The notes under the pieces were generated by a model. It was not told the DNA's origin. It ran no database searches and worked only from the letters and a program-made list of their open reading frames with translations. Source: Methanobacterium sp. (GTDB lineage: Archaea > Methanobacteriota > Methanobacteria > Methanobacteriales > Methanobacteriaceae). From it: DNA of 32,715 bases. A program made the position numbers and the translations under genes. Location: positions 1-32,715 of the forward strand of contig JAJFTX010000018.1 of assembly GCA_021372715.1 (NCBI GenBank), in the 5' to 3' direction. Position 1 is the first letter of the stretch. Each line of letters starts with the position of its first letter. This document shows, one piece after another, positions 16,101-25,700 of this stretch.

Positions 16101-17495
16101 TCAGTTGTCTTTTTCATCTCGGGCCATGGCCAGTAATATCTCATCAGAACGATGCACATCATAGTATTTGAAATTGGTTATGAAGTGTTCTAGATGTTTT
16201 CCACCTTTTTCTGTCAGATGAAATTGTTCTAATTCTTCAATGATTAGTTCATGTTCTTTTAATGGTTTTATGAGAATGTCGAATTTATTTTCAAAATCAT
16301 AAATTCTTATACAAGTGGCTTTAAGTTCACTGAGCACGGGAATGTAGTTATCAGGATGAAAAGCTTCATGAAGGGATTTTAATATTTCACCACGTTTTTT
16401 GGGACTTTCACCCCATAAAATGTAAAGTATCCAGTTTCTGAAGGCCATTAATTTGTTTTCTTCCCAACAAGCTTCCAGTGGCAGTTTATATTTATCTGAA
16501 TAATCCTCTTCACCTCCTTTTCGGGCGGAAATAGCTTCTCTAAGTAAATCTACAGCATCTATAAAAATCCCTGCGGCAACCACCAACCCGATAACGGCAT
16601 CGACAAAGTAGATACCATTAATTGCAAAAATAGCACCTAATATGACTGAAAATCCAATATAGATATGGTTTTTTGAATCGACTGACTGGGATATCAAGGT
16701 TAAACTATTAGAAATTTTACCCACGAACCTCTGGTAGTAGAAGAGAAATACCGCGGCTAATATGGCAATCATCTCTACAGCAATGACTAGATAGGGTAGA
16801 GTGATTGGTTCAGCATTCCCTGCTAGAGATGCTAATATGTGGGTTATGGAGTCGTATCCAACACTGATGGAAGCTATGAATAATCCAAAAATTACCAGGA
16901 AGGTACTAAGATTCTCTCGATGATATTTTATCCCCAGCCATACCAGAACCGCTTCGACAGTGTCCATGGTGGCATCTGTACCGTCTGCGATTAAACCCAT
17001 ACTTCCACTGATCAAACCAGCACCCAGTTTCAGCAGAGCTAGGAAAGCATCTAAAAATGTGGTGTTCTTGGCTGTGGCAGATGGATTTAATTCACTATCC
17101 AGTGATTTTGCCTCTTTTAACATATCTTCTTCTAATTTTAGGGCCTTTTTCGAACCTTCCTCGGTTAATTCATATTTTTCCTGGGAGTTTAATTTAACCC
17201 AGCCCATTTCAGTAAGTTTGTCTATTTCAGCCTGGGTTCCGTGAATGTTTTTCCCGGTTTCTCCATCTTCAATCCGGGAACGTAGTTTTGCAAAATTAAA
17301 AAAAAGTCTTTCCATCAGGGGTTGTCCTTTACCGGGCAGTTGCTGATACCAGATCAGTGAAATAAAGAGCATAGATTTCTCTGATAATTTCCACATGTTC
17401 AGTGGGCCTTCCTTTAAAAGAGCCATCATTAAAAATTTATCAAATCCTAAAACTGGTTTTACAACGTTATTGTGAGTATGAAGTTCTTTGGTCAT
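16101..17495 (-). CDS. Cation diffusion facilitator-like transporter flanked by winged-helix domains
   Basis: The 464-residue protein has three parts. Residues ~15-120 look like a winged-helix domain: FLMMALLKEGPLNMWKLSEK, then a wing-like EKYELTEEGSKKALKLEEDM. Residues ~145-325 carry about six membrane segments of CDF type: GSMGLIADGTDATMDT with D171, D174 and D178, and SQSVDSKNHIYIG with D273. In zinc CDF proteins a His is common at the positions held here by D174 and S269, so metal choice may differ. Residues ~355-445 look like a second winged helix ending HLTEKGGKHLEHF. Two DNA-binding-like domains around a metal transporter is unusual; they may instead be regulatory or dimerisation domains. 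No strong ribosome binding site is seen. ogg follows in the same operon. Confidence 0.8.
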   Translation of the reverse strand: MTKELHTHNNVVKPVLGFDKFLMMALLKEGPLNMWKLSEKSMLFISLIWYQQLPGKGQPLMERLFFNFAKLRSRIEDGETGKNIHGTQAEIDKLTEMGWVKLNSQEKYELTEEGSKKALKLEEDMLKEAKSLDSELNPSATAKNTTFLDAFLALLKLGAGLISGSMGLIADGTDATMDTVEAVLVWLGIKYHRENLSTFLVIFGLFIASISVGYDSITHILASLAGNAEPITLPYLVIAVEMIAILAAVFLFYYQRFVGKISNSLTLISQSVDSKNHIYIGFSVILGAIFAINGIYFVDAVIGLVVAAGIFIDAVDLLREAISARKGGEEDYSDKYKLPLEACWEENKLMAFRNWILYILWGESPKKRGEILKSLHEAFHPDNYIPVLSELKATCIRIYDFENKFDILIKPLKEHELIIEELEQFHLTEKGGKHLEHFITNFKYYDVHRSDEILLAMARDEKDN

Positions 17496-17632
17496 TCCAA
17501 TCGGCCTGTCTGTTAGTCAATATTTTCTAGTTTATATGCATTTGCTATAATATATAGTATTTTTGAACAGAAAGTATTTACATTGAAAGTTAATACAATA
17601 GTTTGATCAAAGGTATTAAATCGGAGATTAAC

Positions 17633-18256
17633 ATGGTTAATTCAGATGGTATGGATTTATCAATGGATACCAAACGATTAGAGACATTGGTGGATGGTAT
17701 ATTTGCCATAGCCATGACTTTGTTAGTTTTGAGTTTGGTTGTGCCTCAAATTAACGGCCCATTGTCCAATCAGGCTATTGAAAATACGCTTTATCAGTTA
17801 TTGCCTAATTTAACTGCGGTGGTTATGAGTTTTCTTCTTCTGGCGATTTTTTGGAATATACATCACCGAACCTTTAAACATATAAAATATGTGAATGGGA
17901 CAATACTCTGGAGTAATATCATCTTTTTATTATTCATAGTTTTAGTTCCTTTTTCATCATCTTTAGTGGGTGATTATGGTGATTATTCTATCTCTCATAT
18001 TATTTTTAATTTAAATCTCCTGGGAATAGCGTTATTTCTGTATCTTAACTGGTTTTTCGCTGAAAAAAGTGAATTTATTCATGAAAAAGTTGATAAAAGC
18101 CATATAATCATGATAAAAAGAGTTAATGCGCTTTTTATTATCATCGCATTATGTGCTTTAACACTTTCAATCGTCATACCCCACTGGAGCGAGTGGATGT
18201 ATTTATTGATCATACCCTTGGAATATGTTATAAAAAGATTCCCGGAAAAGAAATGA
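17633..18256 (+). CDS. TMEM175-like potassium channel family protein (DUF1211)
   Basis: The first membrane segment carries the family signature RLETLVDGIFAIAMTLLVL; bacterial and archaeal TMEM175 have R-x3-FSD-GVFAIA-x-TLL, so FSD is LVD here. About six membrane helices follow over 207 residues, as expected for a one-repeat (tetrameric) prokaryotic channel. HHRTFKHI after the third helix and NIIFLLFIVLVPFSSSLV are also family-like. A TTG start at 17603 is possible, but ATG 17633 has GGAGA (17623-17627) five bases upstream and is preferred. It is divergent from the CDF transporter gene; both genes deal with cations at the membrane, but shared regulation is only a guess. Confidence 0.85.
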   Translation: MVNSDGMDLSMDTKRLETLVDGIFAIAMTLLVLSLVVPQINGPLSNQAIENTLYQLLPNLTAVVMSFLLLAIFWNIHHRTFKHIKYVNGTILWSNIIFLLFIVLVPFSSSLVGDYGDYSISHIIFNLNLLGIALFLYLNWFFAEKSEFIHEKVDKSHIIMIKRVNALFIIIALCALTLSIVIPHWSEWMYLLIIPLEYVIKRFPEKK

Positions 18257-18268
18257 TTATCAACTTAT

Positions 18269-18967
18269 TTAAGCCATTCCTAACTTACCTAACCCATTAT
18301 ATACTATATAAATCCCTATAATTATGAGAAAAGCAGCGACTAAATAATTTCCATTGTTGGTTATCCAAGTATTTACTGGTTTCATTACTTTTTCACCCGT
18401 TTTTGGTAAAAGAAGGAAGAAAATTAGGGGTACTTCTATTACTACGAGTGTTATGATAAGTAGAACTACAATGGCAGCTGCAGCTGGTACTAATCCAGCA
18501 TCAGCAATTCCAATCTGTCTTGCAGCGGCCAATACAAATATAGCGGTACTGAAATTAATTAAGAATGTTAAAAAACCTACGGTGAAGTAACGTTTCATTT
18601 TATGTAAATTACTGGCTGTATCTTCTACCTGGAGATATTTTAATAAGGCACCGCCATGATTATCACTTTTTTTACCGAATATATTCCTAATACCAAGGAG
18701 AACCAGTAGTGCACCTAGAAACATATCTATAGCGGCTAGAGTACTCGGGTCTGTATGTCCGCTTGATGTGAGTGAATTGCCCAGTAATATACCAATGAAT
18801 ACTGTGATGAAAAATACTATAATTGCTCCAATATAAAATGAAAGACCAGCCAAGCGAGGTTTATTAGTCAAAGACATCATAATCAGAAAAAAAGATAATG
18901 CAGTTGGGCTAACCGCTGCAGCCCAGGCCAGAGGAATAATCTGAATTACAAGTTGTGATGAGTCCAT
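18269..18967 (-). CDS. GAP-family (Sap/LysE-like) integral membrane protein
   Basis: This 232-residue protein has six hydrophobic segments, beginning VIQIIPLAWAAAVSPTALSF with the small-residue and Pro pattern of the LysE/GAP superfamily. A polar cytoplasmic loop (residues ~96-123, KKSDNHGGALLKYLQVEDTA) divides the first three helices from the last three. The best match I recall is the GAP family (related to mycobacterial Sap, peptidoglycolipid addressing protein), often annotated as exporters. The substrate is unknown. AGGTGG precedes the ATG by nine bases. It converges with the TMEM175-like gene, with 12 bases between stops. Confidence 0.75.
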   Translation of the reverse strand: MDSSQLVIQIIPLAWAAAVSPTALSFFLIMMSLTNKPRLAGLSFYIGAIIVFFITVFIGILLGNSLTSSGHTDPSTLAAIDMFLGALLVLLGIRNIFGKKSDNHGGALLKYLQVEDTASNLHKMKRYFTVGFLTFLINFSTAIFVLAAARQIGIADAGLVPAAAAIVVLLIITLVVIEVPLIFFLLLPKTGEKVMKPVNTWITNNGNYLVAAFLIIIGIYIVYNGLGKLGMA

Positions 18968-19026
18968 AATGATGCCACCTACAGATAAATAATGTTAGGG
19001 ATCTGTTTTTATTTATAATTATGTAT

Positions 19027-19440
19027 CTATTTTTTGAGATAGGAATCAATTTCCCTGCTTAGGGACAAGGTAAGTTCTTGATACTTATTTAGTTCCTTAG
19101 CGGATTTTAGTTTTAAATCAGCCTCATCAGGTAATCCTCTTTCAGCAGCGTTTAATGATTCTGAATAAGAAACTAAAGAACTATGAAAGATAATTAAAGC
19201 ATTGAAAATTTTTTGTTGCAGTGGAAGGCATTTTGATGGGGGATTGAGTTTCTCATATATTGAAAAGGTGTTTTCCACGTGCTTTCGCAGAGTGTCTAAA
19301 TTACGCTGAGCTTCTCGTAGGCTGATTTCGCCTTTAGATTTTTGGTTCATTAACCCCCTTAGTGAAAGTAATTGGACGCCTGTCTGTTGTAAAGCAATTT
19401 TGCTTTTTTTAAGGAATTGACGTTTGGTTAAGCCGAACAT
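19027..19440 (-). CDS. Hypothetical helical protein
   Basis: I do not recognise this 137-residue protein. It is polar, Lys/Glu/Leu-rich and predicted by eye to be almost wholly alpha-helical, with likely coiled-coil stretches at ~36-65 (GEISLREAQRNLDTLRKHVE) and ~98-135 (AERGLPDEADLKLKSAKELN). A single Cys lies in PPSKCLPLQQ. No membrane segment or catalytic motif is visible. AGGAGCC seven bases before the ATG supports the start. It lies 24 bases after the SnoaL-like gene on the same strand, so they are probably co-transcribed. Confidence 0.7.
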   Translation of the reverse strand: MFGLTKRQFLKKSKIALQQTGVQLLSLRGLMNQKSKGEISLREAQRNLDTLRKHVENTFSIYEKLNPPSKCLPLQQKIFNALIIFHSSLVSYSESLNAAERGLPDEADLKLKSAKELNKYQELTLSLSREIDSYLKK

Positions 19441-19464
19441 TCTAGGCTCCTGTTAACAAAACAA

Positions 19465-19863
19465 TTATTCATTTTCGTCTATTACTTTTTGTACTAGAGC
19501 AGAATCTACATATGCCCTTACTTCTACTATTAAATTATTTTCGAATTTAAGAATCCAACAATAAGTATTATTAAATGGAACTCTGTTTAGAGCTGTTGAA
19601 AGTGATTTCATTTCCACAACAGCATTATTATCCTTAACCAGTATATTTGTTACCTTTAAAACCACTCCTTCCTCGAGTATTTTGTTTAAACGCTGGAATG
19701 TACTGGATATGAAGTCTTGTTTGTTGTGATATGTACCAGCCAAGGGGTGGGTGCCCATAACTTTCCATTGAACATCATCTGCAACATGTTCAAAGAAACG
19801 TTCATTTTCGCCTATTTCAAGATAATTAAATAGGTTTTTCACTGTTTGCTCTGAAATTGACAT
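19465..19863 (-). CDS. SnoaL/NTF2-like fold protein (ketosteroid isomerase-related)
   Basis: This 132-residue protein has the cone-shaped NTF2/SnoaL pattern: an N-terminal helix (VKNLFNYLEIGENERFFEHV), then ADDVQWKVMGTHPLAGTYHN, which is typical of the YesE/SnoaL group (W-x3-G-x-HPLAG), and alternating beta strands ending in LIVEVRAYVDSALVQKV. Such proteins may be small isomerases, hydrolases or binding proteins; the substrate cannot be read from sequence. No strong ribosome binding site is present before the ATG. It is followed by the helical hypothetical gene. Confidence 0.78.
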   Translation of the reverse strand: MSISEQTVKNLFNYLEIGENERFFEHVADDVQWKVMGTHPLAGTYHNKQDFISSTFQRLNKILEEGVVLKVTNILVKDNNAVVEMKSLSTALNRVPFNNTYCWILKFENNLIVEVRAYVDSALVQKVIDENE

Positions 19864-20186
19864 ATTTTCTCATAATTCCATTTGATTTGAAATGATAAAA
19901 AATTTTCGTTATTTAAAAATTAATCCATAAATTAAGATTATTAGTAGTTATAGTTATGGACAGATTCTAGGTTCAAAATAAATCTTAGCGTTAATATAAT
20001 TAAAAGTTTTTAAAAAAAATTTTATCCATATTAAATGAATAAACGGTTCATTAGGTAAAACAGGTTCATTAGGTTTCCTAAAAATAGAATTATTCAATAA
20101 GTAATGGGGATTGAATTTCATTAAGAATCTGTAAAAAAAAGTATGCAATATTTTTGCTATCACTATATAGAGCGACCTATCAGAAT
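19864..20186. other. AT-rich intergenic region with a 12-bp direct repeat
   Basis: The stretch between the SnoaL-like gene and the TFB-like gene is AT-rich. It contains GGTTCATTAGGT twice, at 20045-20056 and 20063-20074. A minus-strand ORF over 19954-20163 has no ribosome binding site, is rich in Phe, Asn and Lys, and reads across the repeats; I do not accept it as a gene. I see no promoter consensus strong enough to call. Confidence 0.4.
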
Positions 20187-20678
20187 TTATGATTCCAAAT
20201 AAGAATCGAGTTTTTGACTTATATTGGCATATATTTGCTTTGTTACACCTACTTTCCTAATAAAATCATTAGAATATCTTATGTCTCCTCTTCGTGGGTT
20301 ATCTTCCCGCATTACGTACATACAAATAGCGGTTATGATCATCATAGGGTCTGTTTTTCGGCCTTTACCACCTCGATATAACTTCCGGAAATCGATTTTT
20401 GAGATGATTTCTCGGGCTCGATCTTTCTGTCCACCACCTACTGGCATCAGGACTTCGTCTCCTTCCTCTTTTTTTGTTAAAACCATGGTGGGGCTGTGTC
20501 CGGTCATCATGAAGTTACTGGCTACGATACTTAAAAGAGCCATTTTCTCCTTTAATCGGAAATCTTCCTGGGGAGATTTTTCACTATAGGATTTATATCT
20601 CTCATATTTTTTTATTTTTCTTTCCAAAAGTTCAATTTTTAATTTATCATCATGGAAAATGTGTTTTCTTCTCTGCAA
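20187..20678 (-). CDS. Unknown protein with a possible single cyclin-box (TFB-like) fold
   Basis: This 163-residue protein is not one I can name. Residues ~95-160 (KIDFRKLYRGGKGRKTDPMM, then ITAICMYVMREDN, then SNDFIRKVGVTKQIYANISQ) resemble the second cyclin repeat of archaeal transcription factor B: a Pro-led helix, a YxxxR-type helix, and GVT followed by a recognition-like helix. There is no zinc ribbon and no second repeat, and the first 40 residues are basic and coiled-coil-like. It may be an accessory or decayed TFB relative, or an unrelated helical DNA-binding protein. The start is TTG at 20678, with a weak AAGG upstream; a later start is possible. It is on the same strand as hisF, 133 bases downstream. 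Confidence 0.55.
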   Translation of the reverse strand: MQRRKHIFHDDKLKIELLERKIKKYERYKSYSEKSPQEDFRLKEKMALLSIVASNFMMTGHSPTMVLTKKEEGDEVLMPVGGGQKDRAREIISKIDFRKLYRGGKGRKTDPMMIITAICMYVMREDNPRRGDIRYSNDFIRKVGVTKQIYANISQKLDSYLES

Positions 20679-20811
20679 ATCTGTCGCCTTGTTTCAATCA
20701 ATATCTATATTTTAATTGCTGTTCTCTGTTTTTGAAGTTTAATTAATTTTTCTTGTTTTTAAATGATAAACATGAAATTTTTTAATTAATTAATTTTTCT
20801 AAGAAATCATA

Positions 20812-21636
20812 TCATACCCGAACCACAACATCTCTTTCCTTCAAGAACTGCTTAACCATTGGCACGGGATACTCATTGAAGTGGAATATACTGGCAGCTA
20901 AGGCAGCATCTGCTTTACCATACTGGAAAGCTTCATATATATGCTCTGGATTACCTACACCACCCGAAGCTATCACTGGAATGTCCAGCATCTCACTCAT
21001 GGTTCTGGTCAAAGGAATATCATAACCATCTTTAGTCCCGTCCCGATCCATAGAAGTGAGTAAAATCTCACCTGCACCTCTTTCCTGACATTCAACAGCC
21101 CAGGCTAATGCATCAATCCCAGTGAACTCACGTCCACCGTAAATACTGCAATCATACCAGCAGTAACCCTTTTCTGTTTCAATAACAATCTTATCAGAAT
21201 TTTCCCGGGGATTTTCCACATAGCGACGTTTGGCATCAATACCAATGACACAGGCCTGGGAACCGACGATTTGAGAGGCTTCATTTATCAAATCCGGGTT
21301 ATGAATAGCGGCAGTGTTTGTTGAACATTTATCTGCCCCGGCTTTCAGCATGTTCACATAATCTGCAGGTTTCCTTATACCACCACCTACACAGATTGGT
21401 ACAAACACGTTTTCAGTGGTGGCCTCAATAACATGAGCCATGGTCTCCCTTCTTTCATGGGATGCAGTGATATCTAAAAAAACTATTTCATCAGCTCCAT
21501 CCTCGTAATAACGGGTGGCTAGCTCCACAGGTTCTCCAGCGTAGCGAATTTGTTTAAATTCTACTCCTTTCACTACACGGCCATGGGGGACGTTTAAGTC
21601 ACAGTCCAAACAGGGTATTATTCTTTTAGAGAGCAT
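20812..21636 (-). CDS. hisF: Imidazole glycerol phosphate synthase cyclase subunit
   Basis: HisF is the (beta/alpha)8-barrel subunit that, with the glutaminase HisH, forms imidazole glycerol phosphate and AICAR in histidine synthesis. The catalytic aspartates are D11 in IPCLDCDLN and D134 in VIGIDAKR. Phosphate-binding motifs are CVGGGIRKP (82-90), NTAAI, TSMDRDGTKDGYD and IASGGVGNPEH. The 274 residues include a short insertion after D11 (LDCDLNVPHGRVVKG against the usual LDVKDGRVVKG), which I believe is typical for Methanobacteriales. hisH and other his genes are not in the window. Only a weak ribosome binding site precedes the ATG. It is divergent from the FmdE-like gene, 235 bases apart. 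Confidence 0.96.
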   Translation of the reverse strand: MLSKRIIPCLDCDLNVPHGRVVKGVEFKQIRYAGEPVELATRYYEDGADEIVFLDITASHERRETMAHVIEATTENVFVPICVGGGIRKPADYVNMLKAGADKCSTNTAAIHNPDLINEASQIVGSQACVIGIDAKRRYVENPRENSDKIVIETEKGYCWYDCSIYGGREFTGIDALAWAVECQERGAGEILLTSMDRDGTKDGYDIPLTRTMSEMLDIPVIASGGVGNPEHIYEAFQYGKADAALAASIFHFNEYPVPMVKQFLKERDVVVRV

Positions 21637-21871
21637 AATGATTTCTCGTTTCGGTAATTATTCATTTTCTTCTTTATAATCAAGTTCCAGTTGATAAATA
21701 AATTAAGGATACTTCAACTTTAGATCATCATAGATAAAAAATATCTATAAATTTTTATTAATATAGTCCCTGTTTAAATGATATTCATGATAAATAATTC
21801 GATAATTATGTAACTCCATAATTTAATCCACTAAAATAACAAATCATTTTATTAGAAATCGAAGGGATAAT

Positions 21872-22492
21872 ATGAATGATATAGACAAAAATAAAAAAAA
21901 GATAACTTCATTTTCAGAAGTAACCAAATTTCATGGCCATGCCTGCCCGGGAATAGCCATAGGATACCGCGTAGCGGAATCAGCCCTTGAAAAACTGAGT
22001 TCAGTAAAAGCTTTAGATGAGGAATTTGTGGCTATCGTGGAAAATGATAGTTGCAGTGTAGATGCCATACAAGTAACTGCCGGCTGCACCATGGGTAAAG
22101 GTAATCTGATATTCAAAGACCATGGAAAACAAGTTTATACCTTTATAAATAGGAACACAGGAGAAGCCTTACGAATTTCATTAAGTAAAGGATTTGATGA
22201 AATAGATCCTAGTTTTTTCAAGGTAAGGGAGAAAGCATTTTCAGACTCCTCAACTGAAGAGGATATAATAGAGTTTGAAAAAATTAAAGAGGAAATGATA
22301 AAGAAAATACTGGAAATGCCCCTGGATGAGCTTTTTACAATAGAGAATACCGAGATGGAAATACCGCTAAAAGCAAGTATCTATAAATCGTTTAAATGCG
22401 CTGAATGTGGTGAACCGGTCTCTGAACACCGGGCCCGAGTGAAGAATGGTGCTATTGTTTGTATACCTTGTTTTGAGTTTAATTTCTCTTAG
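21872..22492 (+). CDS. FmdE-domain protein with C-terminal zinc finger
   Basis: Residues ~12-150 form the FmdE fold, named after a protein copurifying with formylmethanofuran dehydrogenase: FHGHACPGIAIGYRVAESAL (20-39), then ENDSCSVDAIQVTAGCTMGK (57-76), giving the conserved H21, H23, C25, C61 and C72 that can form a metal site. Residues ~172-204 are a treble-clef zinc finger, CAECGEPVSEHRARVKNG plus CIPC. This two-domain form (206 residues) is the usual FmdE layout. No fwd/fmd catalytic subunit genes are nearby, so a role in methanogenesis is uncertain; molybdenum or tungsten enzyme maturation has been suggested for relatives. AGGGAT lies before the ATG. Confidence 0.88.
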   Translation: MNDIDKNKKKITSFSEVTKFHGHACPGIAIGYRVAESALEKLSSVKALDEEFVAIVENDSCSVDAIQVTAGCTMGKGNLIFKDHGKQVYTFINRNTGEALRISLSKGFDEIDPSFFKVREKAFSDSSTEEDIIEFEKIKEEMIKKILEMPLDELFTIENTEMEIPLKASIYKSFKCAECGEPVSEHRARVKNGAIVCIPCFEFNFS

Positions 22493-22637
22493 AATGAAAT
22501 TATTTATAAATAATTTTTTTCTATTTAAAAATCCATTTTATGAAAATATTTATAAGAAAAAAATACAGCTATTATAAATAGGATTAAAATTTTTGTTAAT
22601 TCATCTATATTTTGAATTATTAACTTTTTTAAAGCAA

Positions 22638-22713
<76 letters not shown>

Positions 22714-22745
22714 CATTATAATCAAAAATTAGTTATATAGATTAT

Positions 22746-25700
22746 CTATTCACTTCTACGCAAGTCAATCATTTCATCAGGTCTTTTTTCAATTATACCT
22801 TCCTTAATTAAATTATTAATAACCTGGTTAATCCTGCTGATGGCCGGACCACGTGCTATTTTAGCTCCGAAAAGTCGTGATACTTCACGTATAAGCTCAT
22901 TAGACTCTGTTGCGTATTGGGATTCCAGAACTATGCTTATAGCTACTTTGATTTCTTCTTCACTTATCAGGTCAATTTTGGCCGATGGTTTTCCTGTGCG
23001 ACGGCGGACTATTATAGGAGCATCTTTATAGTATAAAAAGTCTCCATTTCGGGTGATCTTACCATCCATTAATGCCAATTGGACTGCTTCTTTCATAGTG
23101 GCCTGAACACGCCTTCCTGCCCTGCTAAGTCCCCAATAGGTACGTATCCGCTTAACAACCTCATCGTAGTGAATAGGACCTTCAATTTCCACTACATCTA
23201 TCACAGCCCGTGCAACATCCCCCACTGGCTGATTATGTAATTCTCCGGAAATTTCAATATCCAGTTCACATACAGTATAATCCGGTATTTCTTCGCTAGG
23301 GTTTGATGGTACTTCAACATCTTCTAATATTTCTTCTGTGGGTTGTAATATTTCTTCTTCTATCTCAATAGATTCCTCTTCCTCTAAAACTGGTGGGACG
23401 AATTCATCTTCACCCCTTTCTTCTAATAATAACTCTTCTATTAATGCTAATAAGCGTTTTTGTACCTCTGAACGGTTCCGGTACCAATCTGGTGACCATA
23501 GTCTGATGAAGCGCCAGCCTAAACCTTTCAGTATTTGCTCTCTCAACCGATCCCTATCACGGGCCACCCTACTGGACTGATACATGGGCCCGTCACAAGC
23601 AATTCCCAAAAGATAACGTCCAGGATACTCTGGATCCAATATGGCCAGATCTATCCTGAAGCCGGCACAACCCACCTGAGTATGGATTTGGTATCCATGT
23701 TCGTTTAAAAATTCGCATATAGCATCTTCAAAGGCATTATCATTACTTTCTGAAAACTTATCTGCCTGTTCTAGAGTTTTATTTTCAGCATATTCCAGGA
23801 ATACTTTTAAGGCACGAAGACCGAATGGTGAGTTGTTAGTTAGTTTTAAATCCCTACCTCTGAAGTTACTGAAAAGAACACACTTCTCCCGGGCCCGGGT
23901 TAATAAGACGTTTAAACGTCTTTCTCCTCCATCCTGGTTAACTGGTCCGAAATTATGACTTAAACGTCCTTCAGAGTCAAATCCATAACCCACGCTAACC
24001 AGTATAACATCCCTTTCGTCTCCCTGTATTGTTTCCAGGTTTTTAACAAAGAAATGTTCCTCTTGGTCGTGATTGAAGTATTTTTCCATTTTAGGGTTTA
24101 GTTTCAATTGCAGTTCCAGCTCTTCCAGTATGGCCTGCTGCTGGCGTACATTAAAGGTTCCGATTCCTAAACTTTTTTTATCACCGTACTTCTGATAATG
24201 CTGGAAAACTGTTTTAATGACTTCTTTAGCTTCTTCACGATTAGTTGCACTTTTCCCCCGGTCATAAACTGTTTCAGGTAAATGTATTAGTTTCAATCCC
24301 AGGTCTTCTGCTTCCTGACTGGGGGAAGGATAGATCAAGAGATGATCGTCATAGAATTCCTGGTTGGAAACAGCGATGAGTGATTCATGTCTGCTACGGT
24401 AATGCCATCTTAACATTTTTGAGGGGAAACTTCTTTTAGTTAGGTGTAATATGCTCTCCATATCTGCCAGAACGGCTAGATCATAATCATCACTATCCAC
24501 ATCGATAAGGATATCAAAAAAGGTGGTTGGGGGTAATTGACGGGTATCTCCCATTATTACTGCATATTTAGCTCTTAATAGTGCCCCTAATGCATCTTCA
24601 GGTTTCACCTGGCTGGCTTCATCGAAGATCACATAATCGAAGCGAAGGTTTCTCACACTGTGGGGTTCCAGATACTGAGCTATGGATAAGGGGCTCATCA
24701 TAAAACAAGGCTTTATACTTTGAATAATGCCACCGCATATTGATAATAATTTTCTAATGGGCATGTGCCCTCTTTTCCTTGAGAATTCACTTTTTAAAAC
24801 CCCTAGTTCTGATCGGGGGGATGCGTTGCTTGTAAGAGAAGGCCGGTTCATGTAAAGATTTTCAGCTATTCGGTACCTATTCAGTTTTATGATTTTGGTA
24901 TCCAGTTCCTGAAATTCTTCAATTCTCTTCTGATGCACATCTCCCACAAAACGAGAGAGTAGGGGCTCTTTTAAAAATAGATCTCGCAGTAGAGCATCCG
25001 CGAAATTACCTTCCAGGCAGGGAATAATATCTGGAGACTCTATCTGGTCTTTATCAATTAATTCCACTAGTTTAGGTGCTGTAGAATCCATACATTCTAC
25101 ACGGGAAGAGCTGAAACGGGACCAATTCTGTAATTTGCTCAGTTCTTCTTTTAGTTGGAATATTTCAAAATTTAGTTCATTAATAAGAGTATTAGTAAGC
25201 TCATTTTTCCATAAGGAGTTAATTTTGAAGTGTAAGTAACTATCTAATTGTGTAATGATATTTAGAATTTCATGATAATTTTGATGCAGTTCATCGGTTA
25301 TTCTCTTTATTTCTTTTTGTTCTATGGAGTCCAGTATAATCAGAGTTTTTTCATTAATTTTCCCTTCTTTTAAGGCTTTTCTAAATTTCAGGATCCATTC
25401 CGAAATGGTTTTCAGATTTTCTGCCTGACTATTTTCGGCTTTCCAGTGGGAGCCAAAAAGTGATTTGGCTTTTTCATCCTGGGATTTTATATTTAATAGC
25501 AGTTGCTGACATCTTATTAGTTGTTTTAAATCTTCCAATATTCTTTCATCATTTTCAGGAGGATTTCCCAGGTATAACTCGCTGATTTTTTTCTTTATCT
25601 TTTTGAAATCTCCACTTAGAAATTTCAGGATTTTCTTCTTCTGTCCCTGAAATTCTATTTGTAATTTTTCAATATCTTCGCCTAATACATCATTTTTAAA

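Noticed and set aside
19954..20163. 69-residue minus-strand ORF
   Set aside because: It is of AT-driven composition, lacks a ribosome binding site, and runs through a non-coding direct repeat.
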